Assembly (NCBI RefSeq): GCF_033115175.1
Contig: NC_084834.1
Location: forward strand, 8,095,294 to 8,159,293
Length of the DNA stretch: 64,000 nt
DNA from: Lepus europaeus
Lineage: Eukaryota > Chordata > Mammalia > Lagomorpha > Leporidae
Direction of reading: 5' to 3'
Below are positions 1-12,300 of the stretch, one piece after another (the first letter of the stretch is position 1; the number at the start of each line of letters is the position of its first letter). The position numbers were made by a program, and so were the translations under genes. The notes beneath the pieces were generated by a model. The model was not told the origin of the DNA and ran no database searches. It worked only from the letters and a program-made list of their open reading frames with translations.

Positions 1-183
1 GAGCTCACCTCAGCTTCGTGATTCCTGTTGGGTGTGTATTGGGCAGATTAATCCAGAGAACCTGAGATTCAGTTGATAGTGTATTCAGTAGCAGTCAATG
101 ATGTAATCGTGTCCAGAGAGCTGTGAAGTGATGATCTCAGTTCTCTTTTGCCCAGGTCAGACCATAACTATAAGAATGAATTC

Positions 184-242
184 AGGGCCGGCGCCGCGGC
201 TCACTAGGCCAATCCTCCACCTGCGGCGCTGGCACCCCGGCT
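184..242 (+). mobile_element. C-SINE, tRNA-like head only
   Basis: Starts agggccggcgccgcggctca and stops abruptly after ggcaccccgg. The body and tail are missing, which is unusual for a retroposon because these normally lose the 5' end. Confidence 0.75.
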
Positions 243-660
243 GCTTAAAGTTTGGTTTACAGTTCTAGAGAGTCATCGTCCAAGATCAGGCAGCCCTGTT
301 GGTTCAGCCTCTGGTGATGTTCTTTCTGGCAGAGTCCCGAGGTGGCACAGAGCATCACATGGCAGTAGAGAACAGAGTGTGCTGTGTGTCTGTCTGGTCT
401 GTACCCTTTTCCTTATAAATAAATAATATATATATATATATATGTGTGTGTGTGTATATATATATAATATGTATATATTCATTCATGGGGGCCCACCCTA
501 ATGATATCTAATCATTTCCCCCAGAAGCCCCACCTCTAGTTGCTATAATTGGATCAAGGTTCCACCTACTCCGTACTGTTTGCATAAAACTTTGTAGTGT
601 TAACTCTTGCATGAGTCGGGAGGCCAGGTGATATTCACCCCATAGCAGGAGCTTGTACTG
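243..660. repeat. Old mammal-wide interspersed relic with TA/TG microsatellite
   Basis: Text such as gttctagagagtcatcgtcc, followed later by gggcccaccctaatgatatc and ccccatagcagg, resembles an old interspersed repeat also seen around 41,750-42,090 and 42,380-42,770. A TA/TG run lies at about 425-480. I cannot name the family. Confidence 0.4.
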
Positions 661-904
661 TGTGTAGTACTGGAGAAGTGGCTTATGGGAGATGTCTCAT
701 GTAAGCTGACCGTAGTTTGTGGCCTCATCTCACACAAAGCTTTCTTTCTGAGAAGGCCAGCAGATTCCTTTTAGAGATGTGTTTTGTACTTTATATCTTT
801 CCACAACAGCTTTTACAGTTCCCTTTTTCCTTAAAAGTTTGAAATCAACAATTTTTCTTCAACAAACATAAAGCTAAAAATTTCTCCTTGACAAGATTGC
901 TTTA

Positions 905-1175
905 AAAAAAATGTTATTTATTTTGAAGACAGATTTAGAGAGAGAGTGAAATCTGTCTTCCATCCACAGGTTCAATATCTCAAATGACCACTGCAACCAG
1001 GACTGGGCCGAGCTGAAGCCAGGAGCCAGCAGCTGCTTCCAGGTCTCCCACGTGGGTGGCACTGCTTTTCCCAGGCCATTAGCAAGGAGCTGGATTGGAA
1101 ATGGAGCAGATAGGACTTGAACTGGTACCCCCATGAGTTGCTGACATCACAGATGATGGCTGCAACTCTGGCCAC
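905..1175 (-). mobile_element. C-SINE, older type
   Basis: Antisense copy flanked by an 11-base target duplication, agattgcttta (894-904 and 1176-1186). The head is slightly shortened. Confidence 0.88.
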
Positions 1176-1230
1176 AGATTGCTTTATTTTACTTGAAAAG
1201 AATTAGTTATAAGTACTTTCATTGATTTTT

Positions 1231-1537
1231 TAAAGATTTATTTATTTATTTGAAAGGCAGAGTTACAGAGAGGCAGAGGCTGAGAGAGAGAGGTCTTGGT
1301 TCCGATGTTTCTCTCCCCAGATGGCCGCAACAGCTGGAGCTGGGCCAATCTGAAGCCAGGAGCCAGGAGCTTCTTCCGGGCCTCCCACATGGGTGCAGTA
1401 GCCCACAGACTTGAACCATCATCCAATGTTTTCTCAGGCCATAGCAGAGAGCTGGATTGGAAGTGGGGCAGCCAGGACTCGAACCAGTGCCCAGATGGGA
1501 TGTGGCTTTACCTGCTACACCACAGCGCTGGCCCCAA
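1231..1537 (-). mobile_element. C-SINE in a stacked pair
   Basis: Antisense full-length copy ending cagcgctggcccc. It is flanked by tcattgattttt on both sides and shares attgattttt with the next element. Confidence 0.9.
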
Positions 1538-1549
1538 TCATTGATTTTT

Positions 1550-1601
1550 TTAAAAAATATTTATTTGTTTGAAAGGCAGAGTTATAGAGAGAAGTAGAAA
1601 C

Positions 1602-1632
<31 letters not shown>

Positions 1633-1912
1633 CAGAGAGAGGTCAGTCTTCCATCTGCTGGTTCACTCCCCAAATGGCCACAATGGCTGGAGCTGAGCCA
1701 GTTCAGAGCCAGGAGACAGGAACTTCTTCCAGGTCTCCCACATGCATACAGAGACCCAAGGACTTGGGCCATCCTCTGCTGCTTTCCCAGGTGCACTAGC
1801 AGGGAGCTGGATCAGAAATGGAACAGGCAGGACTTCGAACAGTACTTGAACAGTGGGATGCCAGCACTGCGGGCCAGTACTTCAACCCGCTACGCCACAA
1901 TGCTGCCCCCAA
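1550..1912 (-). mobile_element. C-SINE in a stacked pair
   Basis: Antisense copy with a GA-rich, (GACA)n-expanded region at about 1600-1640. Its right flank repeats attgattttt (1918-1927), the third copy of that target string. Confidence 0.88.
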
Positions 1913-1942
1913 CTTTGATTGATTTTTAAAGTTCTTTATTTA

Positions 1943-2269
1943 AGCCGGCACCGCGGCTCACTAGGCTAATCCTCCGCCTTGCGGCGCCGGCACACCGGGT
2001 TCTAGTCCCGGTGGGGCACCGATCCTGTCCCGGTTGCCCCTCTTCCAGGCCAGCTCTCTGCTGTGGCCAGGGAGTGCAGTGGAGGATGGCCCAAGTGCTT
2101 GGGCCCTGCACCCCATGGAAGACCAGGAGAAGCACCTGGCTCCTGCCATCGGATCAGCGCGGTGCGCCGGCCGCAGCGGCCATTGGAGGGTGAACCAACG
2201 GCAAAAGGAAGACCTTTCTCTCTGTCTCTCTCTCTCTCACTGTCCACTCTGCCTGTCAAAAAAAAAAAA
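1943..2269 (+). mobile_element. C-SINE, young type
   Basis: Sense copy with head gccggcaccgcggctca and tail ctgtcaaaaaa. The target duplication agttctttattt lies on both sides. It inserted into the T-rich tail side of an older antisense C-SINE. Confidence 0.92.
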
Positions 2270-2596
2270 AAAGTTCTTTATTTGAAAAGCAGAATGACAC
2301 AGAGAGGGACATAGACACACACACACAGGCCAAAAGAGATGGGTCACTCCCCTAAATGCGTTTAATAGCCGAGGCTGAGCCAAGATGAAGCGAGGAGCCA
2401 GGAATTCTTGGGTCTCCCAGCTGGTTGGCAGGAGCCCAAGCACTTGGACCATCATCCACTGTCTTCCCAGGCACAGTAGCAGGAAGCTGGATGAGAAGCA
2501 TAGGAGTCAGGAACCAGTACTCTGATACGGGATGCAGGTTTCCCAAGCTGTGGCTCAAGTCCCTGCACCAGAACAGTGAGGTACTGGCCCAGTGTG
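2270..2596 (-). mobile_element. Old C-SINE split by a younger one
   Basis: Diverged antisense copy; its tail portion continues at about 1918-1941 on the other side of the younger SINE. It ends near gtactggcccagtg. Confidence 0.8.
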
Positions 2597-2739
2597 AGGT
2601 TCCTCTAAACACATGCCTACTCTCCTCTCTTCATTCTGAGCGATAAATTGGGTCAAACATAGCTGACAGATTTAGATACATGCCCATGAATGTGGGTGTG
2701 TAAATGTACACAAATATGTAATGATTGCTCATGGTAATG

Positions 2740-2885
2740 AGTGTTGTTATCATTGTGGAACACTGGTCTGTTCTTATTTTTAGCAGTAGCGCCAATTGAG
2801 CCCCAGAATCAGAAAGCCAGGATGGTAGGAAGGCAACAAGGGAACTGTCACACTGAGCATAAAGTTTGAGAATCACCATTAGATT
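2740..2885. repeat. Possible MER5-like hAT relic; TG run follows
   Basis: The end agtttgagaatcaccatta resembles the terminus of MER5-type hAT elements. A (TG)n run lies at about 2904-2920. Match by eye only. Confidence 0.3.
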
Positions 2886-3680
2886 ACGGTATGCATGTCA
2901 CTCTGTGTGTGTGTGTGTGTATTCTCTTGGCCATTCATTAGAATATTTTATTAACTGAATCACGGTGAATTTACTTCTCTGTTACCAGTTTTCGGTAGCA
3001 GTTGTCAGAAGCTGAAGCAGCAAACTGTTTTTCACTAAATCTCTTTTTCCTGGGTAGTACAAGAGTTACAAGGAAGAAGTGATAGAAGCTTTTGAAAACA
3101 CTGTAATAAATTTGGCTGCTCTTTTTAATGTTTTTATTTTGATATCAAGGAAATTGGGTAAAATATTTAGATGGGCTGGATCTTGCACACATGGGTTAAT
3201 AAGAAACAATGAAAGCTGAAAACTTGGGCCTTCAAGATGTGGTTGACAGCATCAGAAAGCCCAAGAGTCCACAAGCTTTTTGAAATACCCTCATATAAGA
3301 TAGGAAAAGCAGGGCCTAAAGTAAACCAGTTTATGCCAGATTTTGCCAAACAGTGCCATCCAAATTTAGTGATGCTCTACATATTGACCATACCAAAATA
3401 AGCATGATGTGAGAGTACAAAAATTATAATACCAACACCAAGAGTTTTTTTTTTTTTTAAGAAGCAGGACATGTTTTAGTAGAAAGAATGTGAGAATTGG
3501 AAATAATTTAGAAATATGTGTATTTTGAGTTTGAGCATTATTTTTCCTTTTGATTTCGTTTTTGTAATTGGCAACAGGTGATGTTCATTTGTTGAATCAG
3601 CTATATTATGGTTTTGTCAATAATTTTGTAATGCTTATAACTAGCAATATGTACTTAAAGTTCTTTTGTGCTTTTCTGTG
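2886..3680. other. Intronic stretch with no recognised feature
   Basis: AT-rich KLHL2 intron sequence with a short poly-T at about 3447. I see no gene, exon or nameable repeat. Confidence 0.5.
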
Positions 3681-3689
3681 GCTTAATAA

Positions 3690-5240
3690 CTCATTTCTTT
3701 CTACTGCTGAATAATATCCAGTTATTTATCCATTCACCTGTTGAAGCACATCTTGGTTGGTTTAATTTCGGTTATTATATAGACAGCTGTGCAAACATGC
3801 GTGCAGCACACACACACACATACACACAGAGAAGCAAGAAGGGAGGGGGAGGGGGAGGATGAGTTTCCAGAAGCAGGTGTATTTGGTAATATACAGAGAA
3901 TAGAATTGCATAGAATATATATGATATAGATATATAGATATCAGAAGGCCTCTGGTTTGTCTGGAGAATAAAGGAAAAGTTTAGATTTTATTGAGAGGGA
4001 GAGAGTTATGTAAGTTGTTTTGAAAGAGTTTGTTGGTGTTGGCAGCATCTCACAAGAGAGCTGGCAAGTTATGACTGGCAGATGTCTGTGGTTCTAGGTA
4101 AAACTTGCAGTCTTGGATTTACAGTTAGAACTTAGCTTGCAAGACAGTTTTGAGATGGGCATATGTGACTTGTGTATTTTTCCCCATGGCCTTTGGATTC
4201 CATTTTAGTTGGGTATGACGTAACTGACTCAGTGTTGTGTAATCAGCTTTCACAGGTGCTGTAAGTATTGGTGTGTAGACATAGATTTCTAATTCATTTG
4301 GGTAAATATACCAAGGAGTACAATTGTTGGCTTGTATTGTAAGATTATGTTTGGTTTTAGAAGATATTGCCAGACTGTCTTCCTACCAGCAATGAACGAG
4401 AGTTGCTATTGCTCCATTGACCTGGCCCTGCCTTTCTGTCAGGTTCCAGCGCCTTACCAGTGGTAGATATTGTCAGTGTTCTGGGATTTAGCCATTCTAA
4501 TGGTTGTTTTTGTGTGTGTGCAGTTCCATAATGCCATACAGTGTTGGTCATCTTTGCATATGAGTCTTTGCCTTATATGTATATATCTTCTTTGATGAGG
4601 TGTCTGTTGCCCATTTTTAACTTGGAATTTAAATTATTTTTGAATTTTAAGGGTTCTCTGTACCAGTCCTTTACCAGATAGGTGTTTTACAAAGATTTTA
4701 CTCTGATCTTTTCATTTCTTAAGAGTGTCCTTCGTAGAGCAGAATTCCTCCAGCTCATCAGTTACTTCTTTCATAGATACTGCCTTTGATTTTCTGACTG
4801 CAAAGCCACCAGTGTACCAGAGGCCATCTAGAGTTTCTCTTGTGCTGTAAGGAATTTCATAATTTTGCATTTTACATTTAGATCTTTGATCCATTTTGAG
4901 TTAATTTTTGTGAAAGGAACAAGGGCTCTGTCAAAGTGCATTTTCCTGCATATTGATGTTCACTTGTTGTTCCAGCATCATGTGTTGAAGAGACCCTCCT
5001 GTCACTATTGAATTGCCTGTTTCTTTGTCAAAGATCAGTTGATGGTATTTGTCTGTGGCTACTTCTGGGCTTCCTATTCTGTCCCATTGATCTACCTTCA
5101 TTTTTATTTTTATTTTTATTTTCCTATTTATTTCAATGCAATACCTTACTTGACTAAGACTTTGAGTTTCCAAATCTTGTACACCAGCTGGATTTTTGTA
5201 GATCCAATCCTCTTAGAATTACCCTGGATCTTGTAATAAG
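3690..5240 (-). mobile_element. Old L1 ORF2 relic, antisense
   Basis: The text matches the reverse complement of L1 ORF2 and beyond, for example ctgaataatatccag at 3706, and minus-strand translation near 4931-5173 gives DQWDRIGSPEV. The copy is diverged with many stops. Parts of 3860-4240 do not look like L1 and may be an insertion. CA and TA microsatellites lie at about 3806-3830 and 3915-3945. Confidence 0.7.
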
Positions 5241-5282
5241 CAAAAACGTATTACGAAGTTTATAGGAGCAAATGTTAGGGCA

Positions 5283-5575
5283 CAGTGGGATTAAGCCACC
5301 TTTTGAGGCACTTGCAACCCATACTGGTGTGCCTAGTTTGAGTCCACACTCCTTGCACTTCTGATCCAGCGTTTCGCACGTGGGATGCAATAGATGATGG
5401 CCCACGTACTTGGGTTCCTGCCACCCATGTGGGAGACCCAGATGGAGTTCCTGGCTAATGACTTCAGCCTGGCTTAGCCCTGGCTGTTGGCAGCCATTTG
5501 GGGGGTAAACCAGCAGATGGAAGAGTTCTCTTTCTCTCCTGCTCTGTCATTCAAATAAATCTCAAACAAATGAGT
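5283..5575 (+). mobile_element. C-SINE, older type, diverged
   Basis: Sense copy recognised by cccatgtgggagacccagat, agccatttgggg and the tail tcattcaaataaat. The head is diverged. Confidence 0.82.
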
Positions 5576-5875
5576 CTCTGTGTAAAAATAAAATAAGAAT
5601 TTATGAGGATCATGAAAATGCAGATTTGATTTTTCAGATGTTTCTGAGGGTACATCTTTTTATGTGAAATACATATTGGCAATAAATCCTTTATTTCACC
5701 TTCGAAAATTCTAACAGCATTACTATTAGAATGTGGTTAATTGTGAAGACTTAGAAGATAACCTGTATTTTCTAGAACATTTTATCTTAGAACTTTGAAA
5801 TCACAGAACTTTGTAATCACAATGCTAATAAGAAATAAATTATTATTTTTTTGTACTGGCACTCAGAGTAGGGCT

Positions 5876-6203
5876 TTTTTTTTTTTTTTTTTTTGGACAG
5901 GCAGATTTAGACAGTGAGAGAGACAGAGAGAAAGGTCTTCCTTTCCATTGGTTCACCCCCCAGATGGCTGCTATGGCTGGCGTGCTGCGCCATTCAGGAG
6001 CCAGGTGCTTCTCCTGGTCTCCCATGGGGTGCAGGGCCCAAGCACTTGGGCCATCCTCCACTGCCCTCCCAGGCCGCAGCAGAGAGCTGGACTGGAAGAG
6101 GAGCAAACGGGACAGAACCCGGCGCGCCAACCGAGACAAGAACTCGGGGTGCCAGCGCCGTAGGCGGAGGATTAGCCAAGTGATCTGTGGCGCTGGCCAG
6201 GAC
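5876..6203 (-). mobile_element. C-SINE, young type
   Basis: Antisense copy starting with a long poly-T then gacaggcagat and ending gtggcgctggcc. It is directly joined to the next antisense copy. Confidence 0.88.
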
Positions 6204-6525
6204 CTTTTTTTTTTTTTTAAGATTTATTCATTTGAGAGGTAGATTTACAGACAGAGAGGGGGAGACAGAGAGAAAGGTCTTCCGTCCGCTGGTTCACTCC
6301 CCCAAGTGGTGGCAACAGCTGGAGCTGTGCTGATCAGAAGCTAGCTTCTTCCGGGTCTCCCGTGTGGTTGCAGGGGCCCAGGCACTTGGGCCACTATCTA
6401 CTGCATCCCCAGGCCATAGCAGAGAGCTGGAACAGACAGGAGTGGCCAGGACTGGAACCAGCGCCCATATGGGATGCCGGTGCCACAGGTGGAGGCTCAG
6501 CCCACTATGCCACATTGCCAGCCTT
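6204..6525 (-). mobile_element. C-SINE, older type
   Basis: Antisense copy with aagatttattcatttgag at its tail and ccacattgccagcc at its head end. Confidence 0.87.
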
Positions 6526-6759
6526 TCGACGTTTATTTTTAAATCGTAACTTAGGACATGCATATATGTGTATCCATATGTTTAGTTCTACAAACCAATA
6601 CTCCTCCTTGCATTCTGATATCTCTAAGTTTGATCCATTCTCTTTCTTTTTCGTAATGCCACCCACAGTCCAGTAGTGGACTGTGATTCTTCATTTGGAA
6701 AACACTGACCTGGGCCTGCCTCTGTCAGACTGCAGCTCCTAGCCTCATGCCTTGCCCGA

Positions 6760-7090
6760 CACATGACCTCCTGCCACAGGAGGACCTCGCACGGAAATAT
6801 TTTTCCCAGAATTTCTCATCTCTCCTCAGTGCCTCCTCGCTTTTCCCTCTCCACAGGAGGCCTCCCCTGGCAATTCTCCCACCCCAGCACATGGTCCTGT
6901 TCCTTATCTTGCTTTACTTTTTTCACAGCACTTAGGGCTGCGTGGTGCCTTACTTCTGTGTTTCCTCTGCTCCACTAGAATAAAGGCTCTGCTACGATGT
7001 CTTGTTTACTGTTACAATCCCAGTGCTTACACCAGGCTCCCTAATGCACAAGAAGAACTTAGAAGTAGTTACGGAATGAATAAAATATGA
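6760..7090 (+). repeat. L2 LINE 3' fragment
   Basis: The order cttatcttgctttact, tagaataaaggctctg, cccagtgcttacaccagg and gaatgaataaaat follows the L2 3' end. Old and diverged. Confidence 0.6.
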
Positions 7091-7204
7091 GCTAAAGTGA
7101 CTGAACAAATACATGGGCAGAGCTAAGACTTTATAGAGCTTGGAAGAAGTTAGTACATTGTATTCCACTGTGACTTACGCAGTTAACTGTAGTCGTGGGT
7201 AGTT

Positions 7205-7360
7205 ATCATCTATCGATTATCTATAACGTGCCAGATGTTCCACAGAGCACCTTACATGGATCGTTTCTAGTTGTTCCAGCAGCTCTGTGAAGAATTAGCT
7301 TTGCAGTCAGGACACTGAAGCTCAGAAAGTTTAGGTTTCTGGCCAAAGGTGATACCCAGT
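7205..7360. repeat. MIR relic 1 of 3
   Basis: MIR core-like text: acgtgccagatgttccacag, gcaccttacatgg, gacactgaagctcagaaag. Confidence 0.65.
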
Positions 7361-7369
7361 TTTTGTATT

Positions 7370-7515
7370 TGTTAGCATTTGTTGTTGGCCCTAGTTCTAA
7401 GCATTTTACATGGGGACATTGTTGTTATAGCTGATGTATAGATTGGGAAATGAAGGCGTGAGCCTTGTTTAAGGTCACACAGTCAGTAAGCGGTGACCCC
7501 AGAAGTCCACCTAGG
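7370..7515. repeat. MIR relic 2 of 3
   Basis: MIR-like text: agttctaagcattttacatg, gattgggaaatgaaggc, aaggtcacacagtcagtaag. Confidence 0.65.
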
Positions 7516-7599
7516 GCAGACGGGGATGGATCGGCACGTAGCATACACACTGTCTTACTATGACCTAGATTTCTGTATTTTCACTGTCTTTTAGACACA

Positions 7600-7770
7600 G
7601 TCCTTGATGCTGAATAAAGCTTTAGCTGATTTAATCCTCACAGAAGCCTCCATAGGTAGGGTGTTTCTGTTGACCTCACCTTGCAGGTGGAGACACCAAG
7701 GCTTAGGGAGATTACCTAACTGCCCGCGGTTGTGCGAACGTGTGTGGAACATGACATCGCTAAGATTCCA
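7600..7770. repeat. MIR relic 3 of 3
   Basis: MIR-like text: tttaatcctcacagaagcc, gtggagacaccaaggcttag, gattacctaactgcc. Confidence 0.6.
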
Positions 7771-8046
7771 CCCTGCAGCACCTGAGAGGTGGATTTGCAG
7801 GAAAAGTTGTAAATGGGTCTTTGTCATTTTCAAAGTCATTAATAATATTTATAGAACATTTTTTTGTCTTTGGGAGGAGTGGCCATATTGTTAATAAAGG
7901 AGAGTTGTTGTTGTTTTTTTCCCCAGTAGTTTAAGAATTACTAATTTTACTAGTTTCTGGAGAGGAGTTTGGGATAGTCATAGAATTTGATTACCAGATA
8001 AACTGCTTACATAGAATTCAGAGCTCTCTATGTCATAAATCAACTT

Positions 8047-8353
8047 TTTAAAAAAAGATTTATTCATATATTTGAAAGGCAGAATTAGACGGAGAGACAG
8101 AGATCTTATATCTTCTGGTTCACTCCCCAGGCCCAGGGCTGGGTTACTCCTGAGGCTTGGAGCCAAGAACTCCATCTGGGTCTCCCACATGAGTGGCAGG
8201 GACCCACGCACTTGGGCTATCTTCCTCTGCTTTCCCAAGTGCATTCGCAGGGAGCTGGATCTGAAGTGGAGGAGCCAGGACTTGAACTGGCGCCCATATG
8301 AAATGCCAGGTTGCAAGCAGTGGCTTAATCTGTTGTGCCATGATACCAGCCCC
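8047..8353 (-). mobile_element. C-SINE, older type
   Basis: Antisense copy from aagatttattcatat to ccatgataccagcccc. Confidence 0.88.
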
Positions 8354-8660
8354 AATTATGTTTCTTTTTTAGAAAACATGTTGGTCATATATTCAGATTG
8401 ACCAGCATTAAGATTTATTTTGTTTAGTTTTCATAAAGCAGGGTTTTCTTTCTTAATTGTAATGACCTAGAGCCTTCTGCTGTTTACTGCAGTACATTCA
8501 GGTGCATGAATTATAATGCCATGAAGTTTATCTTATTTATATAATCGAAACTTGCACTCGTAGTGTTGATACCATATAAAAAATAGATATTTAACCCGAA
8601 TGCTACCATATAAAACAGATTCAGCTGTGTTGCATGAGTGTGCTTTAAGATCACCTTCTA

Positions 8661-8990
8661 GGGCTGGCGTTGTAGCACAGTGGGTTAAGCCGCCGCCTGT
8701 GACACTGGCATCCCATGTGGGCTCTGGTTCCAGGCCTGGACACTCTGCCTCCAAGTCAGCTCCCTGCTAATGCACCTAAAAACTCAGCAAAAGATGGTCC
8801 AACTCCTTGGGCCTCTGCACCCATGTGGGAGATCCAGATGTGGGTATTCTAGGCTCCGGGCTTTGGCCTGGCTCAGCCCCAGCTGTTGGCAGCCATTTGA
8901 GGAATGAACCAGCAGATGGAAGATCTCTCTTACTCTGTCTCACACTCTATCTCTCTGTAACTCTGCCTTTCGAATGACTGAATGAATGAA
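8661..8990 (+). mobile_element. C-SINE, older type
   Basis: Sense copy with head ggctggcgttgtagcacagt and a (TGAA)n tail. It lies about 240 bases upstream of the first KLHL2 exon in the window. Confidence 0.9.
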
Positions 8991-9229
8991 TGTTTTTTTA
9001 AAAAAATCAACTTCCTACCTCTGATGCTGCTTTGCTATCCTAGACACAAATCTCCAAGGGTCTTTAAGTTTGTTGAAGTTTGTCTCGTTGATTCTTACCT
9101 GGAATTGCAGTTAATTTTGTCATTCTTACATTGGATTAAATTAAGAAATGGCTCTTACTTTCTAAACAGCTCGGAACAGTGATAATAGAATACTGGTATT
9201 AATGGATTTTCTTTCTAACCTCTAAACAG

Positions 9230-9339
9230 AGCAGCATTTTGCTGATGTCGTACTCAGCGAAGAATTTCTCAATCTTGGCATTGAACAAGTGTGCAGCTTA
9301 ATCTCAAGTGACAAACTCACCATTTCTTCAGAAGAGAAG
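9230..9339 (+). CDS. KLHL2: KLHL2 coding exon, start of BACK domain (residues about 182-218)
   Basis: The acceptor is ...ctctaaacag and the donor is gtgagt. Reading after two bases that finish a split codon gives [16 protein letters not shown] and continues to SSEEK, ending on a codon boundary. This is the junction between the BTB domain and the BACK helices of the KLHL family. The preceding intron fills at least 1-9229; I found no further upstream exon in it. Confidence 0.96.
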
Positions 9340-12300
9340 GTGAGTGGATGTGTCGTTGCCCAGTGTGCAGTAATCCTTTACTTCACTTTTTTGTTGTGTA
9401 ACTTAGTGATCCTGTTTGTGTAGGGGTGCCAGTTGGATCTGGAAGACAAGGGACCCAGCCAGTTGACTGCTTGGTTGTCAGCTTAGGTGACTATGTTTTC
9501 ACTTCCCTAAATTGTTACATGTTAGAGTTTTGTACTTCACCTCCATGGCAAGAGCTTGCACTCATTCAACTACGGGAAACGAGTTCCTTTTGGGAAATAA
9601 ATATCTTCCTACCACTGGGTGCCTACAGACAGCTTGCGATCCAAACACAGCGTTCCTCAGTAAAGACCTTCTCTGTCTTGCGAGTTGACGGAAGTTACCC
9701 GGAATGGCACCGTTTGACTAGTTCTGGACTGAGCGTCCTCCGTGGTGACTTTGTGTTGTGCTCGTTCCCTGTGGCCTGAGCCTCACCCTCCTCAGAGCTC
9801 TGTGGCTGCCTCTTCTGGCTCTGCCTTTGCTCCCTCGACGTCCTGGGCGGCCTGTGTTAGTCACCTGCGGCCTTCCGCTGCTTGGACAGAGCCCCTCTCT
9901 TGGGTGGCCTTTTTCTTTGGGGGTTTGTGGCACCCTGGAAGTCAGGGCGTGACAGGTGGTGAAAACACTGTGCTTAGAGGAGATGCAGCTAGAATTTCTC
10001 CTTTGTGCGCTTTGCATTTGAAGCTCTATAAATTCTTACTGTCCATCGCAAGGATATTCATTCTGCCTGGGCATAAAAAGACAGGTTTTTCTGTTTACAG
10101 TATGAGAAAATACGTGAAAATTTGTGAGATGGAGTCTTAGCACTGTAGACATACAGAGGAGGATTTTGCTCTTCATATTAATAAACCTATTTGGAGTGCT
10201 CACCTGTACCAGACACTATTGTAAGGTCCTGAATAGGAGAAGAGAATTCTTTACTCACAGAGTAATAGGACAGCCAGTGGGGTAAATAAATAAGTGTGGA
10301 ATGCCATAAAGGGTAGTGTAGTGTTTCTTTTTTCTGGGAATAAGCATGAGGATGATGGCTCAGCTTGGGTCAGATACATGATCCAAGTCTTTAAAACCAA
10401 GTCTTTAAAAATGAGTATTGGTAAACAGGAATTACTGCCTAACAGTTCATATGTCTGCATCGCACATTGGAGTGCCTGGGTTCAAGTCCCAGTTCCAGCT
10501 TGATTCCAGCCTCCTGCCGGTCACACCCTGAGAGGCAGTAGTAGCAGGTAATTGATTTCCTCCCATTCATGGTGGAGACGGGTGGGGTTTCCAGCGTCCA
10601 GTGTCAGCCTGACCCAGTCCTGGCCATCGTGCGCATTTGTGGAGCGCACCGTTGGATCGGAGCACACACGCTCTCTCTGCCTTTTGAATAATGCTTTTTG
10701 TAAAATTAACAAGAAAATAAAATATGTAATTTGCTAGGAAGATAGAGATCCATGGGAGTGGAAGGGTAGAGGAAACAGATAGCACAAATGTAAAGAGGTA
10801 AAAAGGAATGATTGCATTCAATTTGTTCAGTATGAAGGGTATTCAGAATTTGTTTAGAGTGGTAGGAGGTAAAATGGAAATGACATCATAAAATATCTTC
10901 TCAGCTATCTTAAGGAACATTAACTATTCTAGTGAGGAGGAGCTTCTAAAGGGTTTTAACCAGCAGGAGAATACCATGTAGCATGGTAAGTTCTGACCCA
11001 TAGAAATATGAGGGCTGTTCTGGGTTTCTTTGATAGCCAACAAAGCCAGCCCAAAATTGTAGTGGCTCAACTAATAACCATTTTTTAAAAAAGATTTATT
11101 TTATTTATTTGAAAGAGTTACAGAGAGAGATAGAGACAGACAGAGAGGTCTTCCATCCGCTGGTTCACTCCCCAGATGGCCACAACAGCCAGAGCTGCAC
11201 CAATCCAAAGCTAGGACCCAGGAGCTTCTTCCAGGTCTCCCATGTGGGTGCAGGGGCCCAAGGACTTGGACCATCTTCTACTGCTTTCCCAGGCCATAGC
11301 AGAGAGCTGGATCAGAAGTAGAGCAGCCAGGACTAGAACCGGGGCCCATATGGGATGCAGGCGCTTCAGGCCAGGGATTTAACTCACTGCGCCACAGCTC
11401 CAGCCCCAACTAATAACCATTTTATTATATACCTGGTAATTCTGTGGTCACAGTTCATGTAGGGCACAATAGGGATGGCTTCCTCCTGCTCCATATTGCC
11501 TGAGACTTCACTGGGGACGGCCCAGATGGCTGGAGAGACCTGGGGTGGCTCCATTAGAGCTGTGGATGTGGGTCTGGAATATCCAAGATGGTTCCTTAAC
11601 TCACTTGCCTGGGTTCGGGGCTGGGGGTTTTTAGGTTCCTTTTTCTCAGTCTCCCTGTATGTCCCCTCCTGTCCTCTGTAGCTTGCTTGAGATTTTTCTT
11701 GGCATAACAGTTTCAAGTAATCAGACCCCCTACTTTACATCTGGCTTGTCTCGGATGAGCATTTCAAGAGACCAGGGTAGAAGCTGCAAGGCTTCCTGGG
11801 CCCAGCTTCAAGAGTCACACAGCGCCATGTCCACCACCCTGTGCTGGTAACACAGGGCCAGGTTAGGTTCAGCACGGGGAACACTTCATGAGGGTGTGGG
11901 TTCCAGGAAATGTCATTTTTAGTCTCCATCTTTGGAGACTATCCGTCAGAGTGATGGGTAGAATGGATCAACAATGGGATGAGGGCTAACTAGGAGGATG
12001 TTGCCGTCATACCACTGAGCAGTAGGATCTGTGGTGGGAAAGTAGAAGCAGCGATTGAGAGAAGGCAGAGTGAGAAATAGTAGATGGAACTGACAGGATG
12101 CCGACTGTTGTTCACTTCTTTATCTCCGGCACCTGGCAGGTAAAGAGATACAGTAATACTTGCAGAATAAAGAGGGAAGTTAATTATGATCTGTTTTATT
12201 TTTAGTGTCTTGCTCTTTTCCTGTATTAAAGTTGTCTGTATTCACTCCCAGTGACCCATTTGCGTATTGTCAAACATTTTCTACAACCTTTTAAAGATTA

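Noticed and set aside
1-9229. Upstream KLHL2 BTB-coding exons
   Set aside because: I searched for the BTB residues expected before QHFADVVLS and found none on either strand; they must lie upstream of the window.
9426-9779. 117-codon + strand frame as a possible alternative KLHL2 exon
   Set aside because: No acceptor and donor pair fits KLHL2 phase, and no similarity to the family.
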